From Pseudomonadota bacterium (GTDB taxonomy: Bacteria > Pseudomonadota > Gammaproteobacteria > Burkholderiales > Burkholderiaceae_B), in assembly GCA_023425645.1 (NCBI GenBank), contig JAFACG010000005.1, positions 1 through 64,000 on the forward strand: 64,000 nt of DNA. Reading direction: 5' to 3'. Under the pieces are notes generated by a model. The model made no database searches, was not told where the DNA came from, and saw only the letters and a program-made list of their open reading frames with translations. Both the position numbers and the translations under genes were made by a program. How positions within the stretch are numbered: the first letter of the stretch is position 1; each line of letters begins with the position of its first letter. Positions 54,015 through 63,785 of the stretch are shown in pieces.

Positions 54015-54269
54015 TCACTCGAAGAAAAGAAGAAGCGCGGCAAACGCCAGGGCCAGCGTCATGCAGGCGTACACCGGCAGGCGGACCGGCAAGGCATCGT
54101 CCACGCCCGCCCGGATCAGGCCCCAGCGGATCAGCAGGGTCAGCACGATCGCGCCCAGTACGGCCAGCAGCCAGGCAGGAAAATAGGAACCGGCCAGATA
54201 GACCGTGGGTGCGCTGGAGCATCCCCCCAGCAGCGGCAAACTCATCATGCAGCCGATACGCGCAAGCAT
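54015..54269 (-). CDS. YtcA/DUF1656-like small lipoprotein of the efflux operon
   Basis: 84 residues: lipobox LPLLGGC (Cys17), two transmembrane helices (FPAWLLAVLGAIVLTLLIRW and VYACMTLALAFAALLLFF) and the short linker GLIRAGVDDALPVRLP. The pattern lipobox - YFPAW - two helices matches YtcA, encoded upstream of mdtN in E. coli. It is the first gene of the leftward efflux operon. An earlier start is possible, but ATG 54269 gives a normal lipoprotein signal. Confidence 0.75.
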   Translation of the reverse strand: MLARIGCMMSLPLLGGCSSAPTVYLAGSYFPAWLLAVLGAIVLTLLIRWGLIRAGVDDALPVRLPVYACMTLALAFAALLLFFE

Positions 54270-54497
54270 GCGATGCTTCTCCCCGACTTTCTTCAAGACT
54301 ATGAATGGCGCCTGCGCCTTGCGGTATTTATTCGCGAACCCCGGCCATTGTACCGGCGCCCGCGCCGCGGGTCCTGCGCCCTTGCGCTTATTTATTCCAT
54401 GACTGGACAGTATAGGCTTGCCCGGCGCGATTACGGTTATAGTGGGAACCACATTTCAGATCCGTTTTTTCAAGCGCGCCATTTTCAGAAAAACTCC

Positions 54498-56126
54498 ATG
54501 AATGACGTCAATCTGACCCTGACCATGCTGGCTGCCGTACTGATCAGCAACAGCCTGGTCAAGATGATTCCTTTTGCAGTGCCCGCGCCGCTGGTGCAGA
54601 TCAGTCTGGGCTTCATGATTGCCGGCTGGTTCAATCATGGCATGACGCTGAATCCAGACCTTTTTTTCTATCTTTTTCTGCCGCCCCTGCTATTTCTGGA
54701 CGGCTGGCGCATTTCCAAGGAAAGCCTGATCCGGGATCGCATCGGCATTCTGGTGCTGGCTTTCGTGCTGGTATTCATGACGGTTTTCGGCCTGGGGCAT
54801 CTCCTGCATTGGCTGATTCCCGCCATGCCGCTGCCCGTGGCCTTCGCGCTGGCCGCCATCGTCTCGCCCACCGACCCGGTGGCCGTGTCCGCCATCACCC
54901 GCCGGGTGCCGCTCCCTCCCCGGCTCAAGGCCATACTGGAAGGAGAATCGCTGTTCAATGACGCCAGCGGCCTGGTGGCCTTCCGGCTGGCTGTGGCGCT
55001 GGCCATGGGCGGCTCCTTTTCGATGGCCTCGGCCGGCCGCAACTTCCTCTGGCTGACCCTGGCGGGCCTGGCGGCGGGCGTGCTGGTCACGCGCGGCCTG
55101 TTGCTGCTGCGCAATGCCTTCGTGCGCCGCTGGGGCGAAGAGCCGGGCGCGGAAATCCTCTTCAGCCTGCTGCTGCCCTTCGCCGCCTACTTTCTGGCCG
55201 AGCAGCTCGAGGCTTCCGGCATCCTGGCCGCCGTGGCGGCCGGGGTCACCATGAGCTACGCGGAACTGTCGGGCAACGCCCTGGCCGCCACGCGCACCCA
55301 GCGCAAGGCCGTCTGGGACACCTTGCAGCTGAGCCTGAACGGCCTGATGTTCGTGCTGCTGGGCGAACAATTGCCGGCCATCTTCCGCGGCGCCGTGCAG
55401 GTCGTGCAAGAGACCGGCCACCACAACCCCGCCTGGCTGCTGGTCTACGCCGTCGCCATCTGCCTGGCGCTGGTGCTGCTGCGGTTCCTGTGCGTCTACG
55501 GCTATCTGTGGCTGCGGCGCGGCCTGTCCCTGCTGGGCGCCAACCACGACACGGGCCAGGCCAACCCGCGCCTGGTCCTGGTGCTGTCGGTGGCCGGAGT
55601 GCGCGGCGCGGTGACCCTGGCCGGCGTCATGACCCTTCCCCTGCAACTGCCCGACGGCAGCCCGTTCCCCGCCCGCGACCTGGCCATTTTCCTGGCGTCG
55701 GTCGTCATCATCGTCTCCCTGCTGATGGCCAGCCTGAGCCTGCCGCCCCTGATGAAGAAGGTCAAGTTTCCCGAGCTGCATCGCCGCCAGGGCCAGGAGG
55801 AACTGGCCGACCAGGCCGCCCGCCAGGCCTGCGTGCAAAGCGTCGCGCACACCCTGAACGAGCTGATCGAGCAGAATCCCGATGTACCCGGCGAGCGCTA
55901 CGCCGCCATGGCCAACCGCGTGCTGGCCAGCCTGAACCAGGACCGCGACGACGGCAAAGCCGCCGAGGATCCGGCCGAGCAGGATCTGGAGCAACGCATG
56001 CAGATGCAGGCCATCGCCGCCGCCCGCGATGCCGTATTCGCCCTGGCGCGCCAGCACCAGATATCCGATGAGATCGCCCGCGAGAAAGTCCGCCTGCTGG
56101 ACCTGATCGAGGTGCGCATGTCCTGA
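54498..56126 (+). CDS. CPA1 family Na+(K+)/H+ antiporter (NhaP/YjcE-like)
   Basis: 542 residues: about 12 helices with the CPA1 ion-binding region FALAAIVSPTDPVAVSAITR and LKAILEGESLFNDASGLVAF, and SVAGVRGAVTLAGVMTLPLQ in the C-terminal part of the membrane domain. A soluble tail of about 110 residues (from about 430) probably regulates activity. It is divergent from the MdtNO-like efflux genes and followed by an amidohydrolase, MarC and a TolC-like factor. Confidence 0.92.
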   Translation: MNDVNLTLTMLAAVLISNSLVKMIPFAVPAPLVQISLGFMIAGWFNHGMTLNPDLFFYLFLPPLLFLDGWRISKESLIRDRIGILVLAFVLVFMTVFGLGHLLHWLIPAMPLPVAFALAAIVSPTDPVAVSAITRRVPLPPRLKAILEGESLFNDASGLVAFRLAVALAMGGSFSMASAGRNFLWLTLAGLAAGVLVTRGLLLLRNAFVRRWGEEPGAEILFSLLLPFAAYFLAEQLEASGILAAVAAGVTMSYAELSGNALAATRTQRKAVWDTLQLSLNGLMFVLLGEQLPAIFRGAVQVVQETGHHNPAWLLVYAVAICLALVLLRFLCVYGYLWLRRGLSLLGANHDTGQANPRLVLVLSVAGVRGAVTLAGVMTLPLQLPDGSPFPARDLAIFLASVVIIVSLLMASLSLPPLMKKVKFPELHRRQGQEELADQAARQACVQSVAHTLNELIEQNPDVPGERYAAMANRVLASLNQDRDDGKAAEDPAEQDLEQRMQMQAIAAARDAVFALARQHQISDEIAREKVRLLDLIEVRMS

Positions 56127-56170
56127 GCCCGCGTCCAGCCCCAACCGCCCCTGACTCCAGAAGAACACTC

Positions 56171-57637
56171 ATGCAGACCCATACCTATCTCGGCCAGTCC
56201 CGCGCCTCTCGCCAGCAACGACATGCCTATCGCCGCGGCCTGCCCGCCTGCGTCTGCGCCCATCCGGCCATCCCCCTGGTCCATCGGCGCCTGGGCGCGG
56301 CCGCCGCGCCGGCGGCGCCGAACGGCCTGCCGGCCTTCCAGTCCGACAATGCCCTGGAGCAGAAGCCGCTCGCCCTGGCGCCCAAGCTGTTCCTGACCAA
56401 TCTGCGCCTGTTCGACGGCTTGCGCACGCAACTGCAGCAGGGCCTGGCGGTACAGATCGAGCAGGGCCGCATCGCCGCCATCATGGACAGCGCAGACGTC
56501 CCGCCCGACGCGCCGACCCTGGACTGCCGCAACAAGGTGCTGATGCCCGGCCTGATCGATGCGCACTGGCACAGCCTGCTGTGCGGCGTGGACCAGATGA
56601 CGGCCATGATGGCCGACCCCGCGGACCTGCACCTGATCGCCGCCAAGCAAGCCGAGCGCACCCTGCTGCGCGGCTTCACCACGGTGCGCGACGCCGGCGG
56701 CCCGAGCTTTGCGCTCAAGCGCGGCATAGACATGGGCCTGCTGCACGGCCCGCGCATCTACCCGTCGGGCGCCATGATCTCCCAGACCGGCGGCCATGCG
56801 GACTTTCGCATGCGCTACGAAGTGCCGCGCGCGCGAGACGAGCTGAGCCATACGGAGCGCGCCGGGGTCGCCTGCATCGCGGACGGCGCGGACCAGGTGT
56901 TGCGCCGCGTGCGCGAACAATTGATGCTGGGCGCCAGCCAGGTCAAGCTGATGGCCGGCGGCGGCGTGACTTCCCTGTACGACCCCCTGGAAGGCCTGCA
57001 GTTCAGCGATGCGGAGTTGCGCGCCGCTGTGGGAGCCGCCGAGGACTGGGGCACTTACGTCATGGTGCACGTCTACTGCGCCAAAGGCATACAGCGGGCC
57101 GTCAAGGCCGGCGTGAAGTCGATCGAACACGGCCAGCTGGCCGACGAGGAAACCGCGCGCATCATGGCCGGCGAAGGCGTCTGGTGGAGCCTGCAGCCCT
57201 TCCTGGGCGACGAGGACGCCAACACCCAGCGCGATCCGCGCAGCAAGGCCAAGCAGCAGCAGGTCGCCGCCGGCACCTTGCGCGCCTATGAGCTGGCCCA
57301 GAAGCACCGGATCCAGACGGCCTGGGGCACGGACATCCTGTTCAGCCCGCAGCACCTGCCGCGCCAGGGCCACATGCTCGCCAAGCTCACCCGCTTCTAC
57401 GATCCGCTGACCGTGCTGAAGGTGGCCACCGGCGACAACGGCCGCCTGCTGCGCATGTCGGGCCTGCGCAATCCCTACGAGGGCGAGCTGGGCGTCATCC
57501 AGCCCGGCGCCCTGGCCGACCTGCTGCTGATCAACGGCGAGCCGGAGCAGAATCTGGACTTCCTGGATCAGCCCGAACAAGGCCTGGCGCTGATCATCAA
57601 GGACGGCAAGATCTACAAAAACACCCTCTCTGCCTGA
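56171..57637 (+). CDS. Amidohydrolase family metal-dependent hydrolase
   Basis: 488 residues. The catalytic metal motif is H132-x-H134 (MPGLIDAHWHS), with a likely carbamylated Lys in QVKLMAGGG, further His ligands in MVHVYCA and SIEHGQL, and an Asp in AWGTDILF. This is the imidazolonepropionase/Xaa-Pro-dipeptidase-like branch. The first 70 residues are poorly conserved, Arg/Ala-rich and lack a signal peptide. The substrate is unknown. Confidence 0.85.
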   Translation: MQTHTYLGQSRASRQQRHAYRRGLPACVCAHPAIPLVHRRLGAAAAPAAPNGLPAFQSDNALEQKPLALAPKLFLTNLRLFDGLRTQLQQGLAVQIEQGRIAAIMDSADVPPDAPTLDCRNKVLMPGLIDAHWHSLLCGVDQMTAMMADPADLHLIAAKQAERTLLRGFTTVRDAGGPSFALKRGIDMGLLHGPRIYPSGAMISQTGGHADFRMRYEVPRARDELSHTERAGVACIADGADQVLRRVREQLMLGASQVKLMAGGGVTSLYDPLEGLQFSDAELRAAVGAAEDWGTYVMVHVYCAKGIQRAVKAGVKSIEHGQLADEETARIMAGEGVWWSLQPFLGDEDANTQRDPRSKAKQQQVAAGTLRAYELAQKHRIQTAWGTDILFSPQHLPRQGHMLAKLTRFYDPLTVLKVATGDNGRLLRMSGLRNPYEGELGVIQPGALADLLLINGEPEQNLDFLDQPEQGLALIIKDGKIYKNTLSA

Positions 57638-57662
57638 CCTCACGATCCATCACGGAGCGCCC

Positions 57663-58355
57663 ATGCAAACCGAACTGATGCAGTTATTCAAGCTGACCGG
57701 CCTGGGGCTGGCTTTCCTGCTGCCGCTGGCCAATCCCCTGACCTCCATGGTGCTGTACCTGTCCCTGGGAGAATCACTGACTGCGCAGCAAAAGCAGCAG
57801 CAACTGCGCCAGGCCACGCTCTATGTGATCGCCTCGCTGCTGGTGACGTATTACGCCGGACTGTGGATCACATCAGCCATGGGTATTTCCGTAGTGGATA
57901 TGCGCATCGCCGGCGGACTGATCGTGGCCTACATCGGCTTTCGCATGCTGTTCCCGCCGGCGATCAGCGACGTCGTTTCCCAGGCCGCCGACCAGAACAA
58001 TGCCGCCAGCAACAATATTGCCTTTGTGCCCCTGACCCTGCCTTCCACGGTGGGGCCCGGCACCATGGCCCTGGTCATCAGCGCTTCGTCCAAGATGGCA
58101 GGCATGCGCGATCAGTATGCCGAATGGGTGCTCTGGACCGTTCCGGTAATTCTGGCGCTGCTGATCGGCCTGCTCTTTTTCATTTGCCTGCGATCCTCGC
58201 TGAGCATCGTCAAGCTCATCGGCCACAACGGCGTCGATGCCATCTCGCGCATCATGGGCTTCCTGCTGGTCTGCATGGCGGTCCAGCTGGTACTGGAAGG
58301 CGGCCAGCAATATGCTGCCAGCCTGCTGACTCATCACGTCGGCCCTGCTTCCTGA
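57663..58355 (+). CDS. MarC family membrane protein
   Basis: 230 residues with six helices: FLLPLANPLTSMVLYLSLGE, MRIAGGLIVAYIGFRMLFP, IAFVPLTLPSTVGPGTMALV and GVDAISRIMGFLLVCMAVQL are the conserved UPF0056/MarC blocks. Despite its name the family is not firmly linked to drug resistance and its role is unknown. It ends 4 bp before the outer-membrane factor gene, so both are co-transcribed. Confidence 0.92.
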   Translation: MQTELMQLFKLTGLGLAFLLPLANPLTSMVLYLSLGESLTAQQKQQQLRQATLYVIASLLVTYYAGLWITSAMGISVVDMRIAGGLIVAYIGFRMLFPPAISDVVSQAADQNNAASNNIAFVPLTLPSTVGPGTMALVISASSKMAGMRDQYAEWVLWTVPVILALLIGLLFFICLRSSLSIVKLIGHNGVDAISRIMGFLLVCMAVQLVLEGGQQYAASLLTHHVGPAS

Positions 58356-58359
58356 GTCT

Positions 58360-59838
58360 ATGCACACCTTCTGCTTGCCTTCCTTGCGTTTTCCTCTGGC
58401 CGTGGCAGCTGCCTTGGTTCTGTCTGCATGCGCCGCGCCGAAGGCGCCGCCGCCTGCAGCCGGAACAGGATTTGACGCGCCCGAACCGCCCCGCCTGACG
58501 TCGCTGCACGACAAGGCGCCGGAGCAGTCCGCGAACACGCCCGACATCCGGCCCGGCCATGAATACACCCTGCCCGAGCTCATCGATCTGGCCCAGCAGC
58601 TCAATCCCAGCACCCGCATCGCCTGGGGCGAGGCCCAGCAGGCGGCGCAGGCCGCCGGCATGGTGCAGAGCGCCTACCTGCCCCTGATTTCCGCCAATAT
58701 CGTCGGCGGCTATGTGCGCAGCGACCGCAGCGACAGCGCGCGCCTGCTGGGACGCGACGTGGAGCTGGACTACGACACGCACCTGAGCGGCGTGGTGCCG
58801 GCCCTGACGCTGCAGTGGCTGTTGTTCGACTTCGGCAAGCGCGCCGCCCTGCAGGAGGCTGCCGACAAGCTGGCGCTCGCCAGCCGCATCACCTTCAATG
58901 GCGTGCACCAGGCAGTCATCGCGGAAGTCTCCATCAGCTACTTCAATTACAACTCGGCGCGCCGGCGCGAGCAGATCGCCGCGCAGGGCCTCAAGAACGC
59001 AGCCCTGATCGAGGACATCGCCCTGGAGAAAGAACGCAACGGGCTGGGTACGCGCATCGAAGTGGCGCAGGCGCGCCAACTGAAGGCCCAGGCCCGCCTG
59101 CATCACGTCAACGCCGGCACGCTCGCCCGCCAGGCCTACCAGACCCTGCTGGGCGCAGTGGGGCTTGCGCCCGATACCCGGCTGGAGGTGGCCGACAGCG
59201 CCGGACGGCCGCTGCCCGAAGACCTGGACATTCCGGGCAACGCCGCCTTGCGGCAGGCCATCGCCCGGCGCCCCGACGTGCAGGCCATGCAGGCGGCGCA
59301 CCAGGCCAGTCTGGCCGGCGTGGACTCGGCCCAGGCCAGCTTCATGCCCAAGCTCATGCTGATGGGCTTTGTCTCCAGGCGGATCGGTTCGCTGAGCGTG
59401 GGCAACCTGCCCGAAGTCAGCCCGCAGGCATCCTCCAGCGGCGCGGTGCTGGCCCTGTCCATTCCCTTGTACGACGCCGGACTGCGGACCAAGCAGACCC
59501 GCGAGGCGCAGCTGCGCGCCGAGACCGCCCGCGAACGGGTGCAGAAAACGGAGCGGGACGCCTACAAGCAGATGGTGATCGCCGCCGATGTGCTGCGCGC
59601 GGCCCTGGAATCCCATCGCGCCGCCGGCGAGCTGGTGCAGGCCGCCCAGGTCACTTACGACGGCGCGCTGGAGTCCTACAAGGAAGGGCTGACCGGCATG
59701 ACGCTGCTGACCGAGGCCCATAGCGGCCTGCTGGGCGCGCTGGAAGCGCAGAGCGCCGCCCATGCGGCCGGCCTGGTGGGCTCGGTCAACCTGGCTTTTG
59801 CCATGGGCGAGCTGAACCAGGCGCCCGCCCTGCCGTGA
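58360..59838 (+). CDS. TolC-family outer-membrane efflux lipoprotein (MdtP/NodT-like)
   Basis: 492 residues. Lipobox ALVLSAC (Cys24) predicts an outer-membrane lipoprotein. Two TolC repeats are visible, the first around YTLPELIDLAQQLNPSTRIA and WLLFDFGKRAALQEAADKLA, the second around AIARRPDVQAMQAAHQASLA and IPLYDAGLRTKQTREAQL. It supplies the channel missing from the MdtNO-like genes at 51-54 kb, making a full tripartite pump split across about 4 kb. Confidence 0.9.
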   Translation: MHTFCLPSLRFPLAVAAALVLSACAAPKAPPPAAGTGFDAPEPPRLTSLHDKAPEQSANTPDIRPGHEYTLPELIDLAQQLNPSTRIAWGEAQQAAQAAGMVQSAYLPLISANIVGGYVRSDRSDSARLLGRDVELDYDTHLSGVVPALTLQWLLFDFGKRAALQEAADKLALASRITFNGVHQAVIAEVSISYFNYNSARRREQIAAQGLKNAALIEDIALEKERNGLGTRIEVAQARQLKAQARLHHVNAGTLARQAYQTLLGAVGLAPDTRLEVADSAGRPLPEDLDIPGNAALRQAIARRPDVQAMQAAHQASLAGVDSAQASFMPKLMLMGFVSRRIGSLSVGNLPEVSPQASSSGAVLALSIPLYDAGLRTKQTREAQLRAETARERVQKTERDAYKQMVIAADVLRAALESHRAAGELVQAAQVTYDGALESYKEGLTGMTLLTEAHSGLLGALEAQSAAHAAGLVGSVNLAFAMGELNQAPALP

Positions 59839-59857
59839 ACGCCGCCGGCGCGCGGCT

Positions 59858-60991
59858 TCAGTTGGCCTCGATGGCCCGCAGGGCCTTGTCCAGGCGATCC
59901 ACCGTGCGGTCCAGGTTGTCAAGCTTGTCCAGTCCGAACAGGCCGATGCGGAAAGTCTTGAAGTCCGCCGGTTCGTCGCACATCAAGGGCACGCCGGACG
60001 CGGCCTGCAGGCCCGCCTTGGCGAACTTGGCGGCCGAATGGATGCCGTCGTCGGTGGTGTAGCACACCACCACGCCGGGCGCTTCGAAGCCGGGAGCGGC
60101 CACGCTGCGAAAGCCGTGTTCGCGCAGCAAGGCCCGCACCCGACGGCCCAGCTCGAGCTGCCGGGTCCGGATGGCGTCAAAGCCATGGCTTTCCGTTTCC
60201 GCCATGGCTTCCTGCAGCACTTTCAGGGAGTCCGTGGGCAAGGTGGCGTGATAGGCATGGCCGCCGCTTTCATAGGTTTCCATGATCTGCAGCCACTTGC
60301 GCAGGTCGCAGGCGAAACTGGTGCTGACCGTGGTCTCGATGTGCAGCCGGGCGCGTTCGCTGAGCATGACCAGGCCGCAGCAGGCCGAACCTGTCCAGCC
60401 CTTTTGCGGCGCGCTGATCAGCACGTCCACGCCCACCGCCTTCATGTCCACCCAGGCCGTGCCCGAGGCGATGCAGTCCAGCACGAACAGGCCGCCGACC
60501 GCATGCACGGCTTCGGCCACCTGGCGCATGTAATCGTCCGGCAGCATGATGCCCGAAGCGGTCTCCACATGAGGCGCGAAGACCAGCGCGGGCTTTTCGG
60601 CATGGATGGCGGCCACCACCTCGGCAATGGGCGCGGGCGCATAAGGGGCCTGGCTGCCGGCCTCGACAGGGCGGGCCTTGAGCACCGTGGTGCTGGAGGG
60701 GATGGAGCCCATGTCGAAGATCTGCGTCCAGCGGTAGCTGAACCAGCCGTTGCGGATCACCAGGCATTTGCGGCCTGTGGCGAACTGGCGCGCCACCGCC
60801 TCCATGCCGAACGAGCCGCTGCCCGGCACCACGATGGCGGAATGCGCCTGGTAGACCTGTTTCAGCGTGCGGGAGATTTCGCGCATCACCTGCTGGAAGG
60901 TCTTGGACATATGGTTCAGGGCGCGGTCGGTGTAGACCACCGAATATTCGAGCAGGCCGCCGGGATCGACGGAATTGCTTGCATCAGACAT
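59858..60991 (-). CDS. Class V aminotransferase (serine/alanine-pyruvate or glyoxylate type)
   Basis: 377 residues of fold-type I. The Schiff-base lysine is K197 (LISAPQKGWTG), the PLP pyridine Asp is D172 (LFVLDCIASGTAW), and PGSGSFGMEA is the phosphate-binding turn. Family members transaminate serine, alanine or 2-aminoethylphosphonate to glyoxylate or pyruvate. The ATG at 60991 fits the usual N-terminus; an ATG at 61015 is the alternative. The 217 bp between it and catC hold no gene. Confidence 0.88.
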   Translation of the reverse strand: MSDASNSVDPGGLLEYSVVYTDRALNHMSKTFQQVMREISRTLKQVYQAHSAIVVPGSGSFGMEAVARQFATGRKCLVIRNGWFSYRWTQIFDMGSIPSSTTVLKARPVEAGSQAPYAPAPIAEVVAAIHAEKPALVFAPHVETASGIMLPDDYMRQVAEAVHAVGGLFVLDCIASGTAWVDMKAVGVDVLISAPQKGWTGSACCGLVMLSERARLHIETTVSTSFACDLRKWLQIMETYESGGHAYHATLPTDSLKVLQEAMAETESHGFDAIRTRQLELGRRVRALLREHGFRSVAAPGFEAPGVVVCYTTDDGIHSAAKFAKAGLQAASGVPLMCDEPADFKTFRIGLFGLDKLDNLDRTVDRLDKALRAIEAN

Positions 60992-61232
60992 GGAAACCTC
61001 GGGGTTCAGAAACAAAAGATATAAGGATCAAGGTGATTTTAGTCCATGCAGGCTGGTGCGGGCATCCACCCGCCCGTTATCGATGCGGTCCATCGCCCCA
61101 GCTTGCGACTCGAGGGCGGCCACTTCACCCTGCCGGCTCTGCATACCTTGGTATCTTTGATTTGGATCGACCTTGCCGAAGCGCCCCTGTCTGAGGCACG
61201 GTGCGATTGCCTCAGAATGATATTGCGTGCGC

Positions 61233-61511
61233 TTACTTGATCGAGGAAGGGTGCTTGGCCAATGGCGTCACCGTAATCCTCATGAATGGGAACAGAGGCA
61301 AGCGGCTCAAAATATCGTGCAGCTCGTCATTGCTTTCCACGTCGAACACACTGTAGTTGGCATATTCGCCCGCCACACGCCACAGATGCGGCCATTTACC
61401 CACGCGCTGCAGTTCCTGCGAATACGCCTTCTCTTTGGCCTTGATGCGCTCGGCCTCGGAGGGCGGCAGGCTGGACGGTAGCTCGACGATCATGTGAACA
61501 AGGTATAGCAT
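61233..61511 (-). CDS. catC: Muconolactone delta-isomerase
   Basis: 92 residues, the normal size for MmlI/CatC, a decameric cytosolic enzyme that shifts the double bond of muconolactone to give 3-oxoadipate enol-lactone in the catechol branch. Signature: MLYLVHMIVELPSSLPPSEA, KEKAYSQELQRVGKWPHLWR and PFMRITVTPLAKHPS. AAAGGAA precedes the ATG at 61511. It follows pcaD, so the product passes directly to the next enzyme. catA and catB are not in the window. Confidence 0.93.
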   Translation of the reverse strand: MLYLVHMIVELPSSLPPSEAERIKAKEKAYSQELQRVGKWPHLWRVAGEYANYSVFDVESNDELHDILSRLPLFPFMRITVTPLAKHPSSIK

Positions 61512-61573
61512 GGCGTTCCTTTCAGGGTAGAAATGCATGAAAGATTCCGGCTGGAAGGGCGGGGTTAGATGGA

Positions 61574-62386
61574 TCAAACGGTCGGGACATCGGCCAGAAA
61601 ATCCAGTACGGCTTTCTCGAAAGCCCGGGGCGCTTCCAGATTCGAAAGATGGGACGCAGGCACCAGCGCCAACCGCGACTCCGCGATGCCCGCCTGCATA
61701 ACCCGTGCATCGGCTGCCGTGGTCACCGGATCGAATTCGCCAGCCAGCAGTAGCGTAGGAATGGCAATACGATCCAGACCGCCGCTCAAATCCGAGGTCG
61801 CCAGCGCCTCGCAGCAGGCCGCATAGCCTTCAGCCTCAATGCCGGCGATCTGATCCTGGGCGCGCCGCACGAGCTCGGGTCGTGATTGAATGAAGCCTTC
61901 CGTGAACCAGCGTCCCGGAGCGGAATCGGCCAATGCCCGCATGCCGGCCGCGCCGCCGGCGCGCACCATGGCCGCCCGCTCGCGCCAAGCCTGCTCCTCA
62001 CCTATCCTGACCGCGCTGTTGCAGACCACCATGGCCTTGAAGCGCGCCCCCGCGTTCATACCCAGCCACAAGCCGGTGTGACCGCCCATCGATAGGCCGC
62101 AGAACGCGACCTGATCAAGCCCAAGCGCATCGGATATGGCGAGCACGTCCTGTCCCAATTCCTCGAAACGGTAAGGACCGGGGGTGACAGGGCTGCCGCC
62201 ATGACCGCGCGTGTCGTAGCGTACCAATCTGTAGCTCTCAGCGAACGCGGCTACCTGCGGATCCCACATCTCCAGCGTGGTCCCCAGAGAGTTGCTCAAG
62301 ATCAACGGGGCAGCGGCAGGATCACCATCAAGCGCAACCCTGAATTCACCGCGTGAAGTCCTCAATTGGAAAGCATGTTCATTCAT
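61574..62386 (-). CDS. pcaD: 3-oxoadipate enol-lactonase
   Basis: 270 residues of an alpha/beta-hydrolase that opens 3-oxoadipate enol-lactone to 3-oxoadipate. The nucleophile elbow is FCGLSMGGHTGL, the acid lies in LLLAGEFDPVT and the catalytic His in VPASHLSNLE. The oxyanion region is ILSNSLGTTLEMWD. It starts 12 bp after pcaJ, in the same operon. Confidence 0.93.
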   Translation of the reverse strand: MNEHAFQLRTSRGEFRVALDGDPAAAPLILSNSLGTTLEMWDPQVAAFAESYRLVRYDTRGHGGSPVTPGPYRFEELGQDVLAISDALGLDQVAFCGLSMGGHTGLWLGMNAGARFKAMVVCNSAVRIGEEQAWRERAAMVRAGGAAGMRALADSAPGRWFTEGFIQSRPELVRRAQDQIAGIEAEGYAACCEALATSDLSGGLDRIAIPTLLLAGEFDPVTTAADARVMQAGIAESRLALVPASHLSNLEAPRAFEKAVLDFLADVPTV

Positions 62387-62397
62387 GTCGTTCCCCG

Positions 62398-63063
62398 TCA
62401 AGCACGCTCTTGCTCTGCGGCCCCAACCGGCAACCCGATCATGTCCTCCAGCGTCTCGCGGCCAAGGCCGGGCACGGCATCGATCAGCCGCAGGCCATCG
62501 GCCGTGCAAGCGAACGTGGCCAGATCGGTATAGACGCGCTTGACGCAGGCCAAGCCGGTCACCGGATATGCGCACTGCTGAACCAGCTTGCTTTCGCCCT
62601 TCTTGGTGAGCAGATCCATCATCACCCAGGTCTGTCTGGCGCCAATGGCCAAGTCCATGGCGCCGCCTACAGCGGGAATGGCGTCCGGCTCGCCGGTGCT
62701 CCAGTTGGCCAGATCGCCCGTGGCCGACACCTGGTACGCCCCCAGCACACATACGTCGAGGTGGCCGCCCCGCATCATGGCAAAGCTGTCCGCGTGGTGG
62801 AAGAATGCGCCTCCGGGAAGCAGCGTCACCGGCTGCTTGCCCGCGTTGATGAGGTCGTAGTCCTCCTGCCCCTGCAGCGGCGCGGCCCCCATGCCCAGAA
62901 TGCCGTTTTCGCTGTGCAGCACCACTTCCACCCCCTCGGGCAAATGATTGGCCACGAGTGTGGGCATTCCGATTCCCAGATTCACATAGGAACCGTCCTG
63001 TATGTCTTGCGCAATTCGTTTTGCCAATTGGTCCTTGGTACGGCGCTGGTAGTTCGTCGTCAT
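62398..63063 (-). CDS. pcaJ: 3-oxoadipate CoA-transferase subunit B
   Basis: 221 residues. The catalytic glutamate lies in VVLHSENGILGMG, preceded by YVNLGIGMPTLVANHLPEGV, and followed by GGAMDLAIGARQTWVMMDLL. With subunit A it transfers CoA from succinyl-CoA to 3-oxoadipate. The acetoacetate (SCOT-like) CoA-transferases are close relatives; the location beside pcaD and catC supports the 3-oxoadipate role. Confidence 0.9.
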   Translation of the reverse strand: MTTNYQRRTKDQLAKRIAQDIQDGSYVNLGIGMPTLVANHLPEGVEVVLHSENGILGMGAAPLQGQEDYDLINAGKQPVTLLPGGAFFHHADSFAMMRGGHLDVCVLGAYQVSATGDLANWSTGEPDAIPAVGGAMDLAIGARQTWVMMDLLTKKGESKLVQQCAYPVTGLACVKRVYTDLATFACTADGLRLIDAVPGLGRETLEDMIGLPVGAAEQERA

Positions 63064-63089
63064 GCCATGTTCCTTGCTGTCCTGTCGTC

Positions 63090-63785
63090 TCATGCCTTGA
63101 AGCCGCCTGCTTCGGTCTTCACGCGCGGCACCTGCACCACGCGCCGCACGTGGATGCCGGGCGTGACGATAGTTTCCGGGTCCAACTGGCCCAGTTCCAC
63201 AAAGTCGAAAACACTGGCGATCGTGGTATGAGCTGCGGTGGCCATGACGGGGCCAAAGTTGCGCGCCGCCATGCGGTAGGTCAGGTTGCCCCAGCGATCG
63301 CCGCGCTCGGCCTTGATCAAGGCCACGTCGCCATGAATAGGCTCCTCGAACACATGCCAGCGACCATTGATGTATCTGGTTTCCTTGCCCTTGGCCAATT
63401 CGGTGCCATAGCCCGTGGGGCAAAAGAAGCCGCCTATCCCGGCCCCCGCGGCTCTCAGGCGTTCGGCCAGGTTTCCTTGCGGCACCAGCTCCAACTCGAT
63501 CTTTCCGCTGCGGTACAGTTCGTCGAATACCCACGAGTCCGCCTGCCGCGGAAAACTGCAGATGATTTTTCGCACCCGTCCCGTCTTGAGCAAAGCCGCA
63601 AGCCCCTGGTCGCCATTGCCCGCATTGTTGTTGACGATCGTCAGGCCCCTGGCGCCCTGTTCGATCAAGCCGTCGATCAGCTCGACGGGAATACCCGCCG
63701 TGCCAAACCCCCCGACCAGGATCGTGGCTCCGTCCTGCACGTCGTGCAGCGCCTCTGCGACACTTGGAACTCTTTTGTCGAGCAT
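63090..63785 (-). CDS. pcaI: 3-oxoadipate CoA-transferase subunit A
   Basis: 231 residues with the CoA-transferase A signature DGATILVGGFGTAGIPVELI and IVNNNAGNGDQGLAALL, and a C-terminal NLTYRMAARNFGPVMATAA. It pairs with subunit B encoded 26 bp downstream. A longer frame reaches 63938, but the ATG at 63785 matches the family start MLDKRVPSVAEAL. Confidence 0.92.
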   Translation of the reverse strand: MLDKRVPSVAEALHDVQDGATILVGGFGTAGIPVELIDGLIEQGARGLTIVNNNAGNGDQGLAALLKTGRVRKIICSFPRQADSWVFDELYRSGKIELELVPQGNLAERLRAAGAGIGGFFCPTGYGTELAKGKETRYINGRWHVFEEPIHGDVALIKAERGDRWGNLTYRMAARNFGPVMATAAHTTIASVFDFVELGQLDPETIVTPGIHVRRVVQVPRVKTEAGGFKA

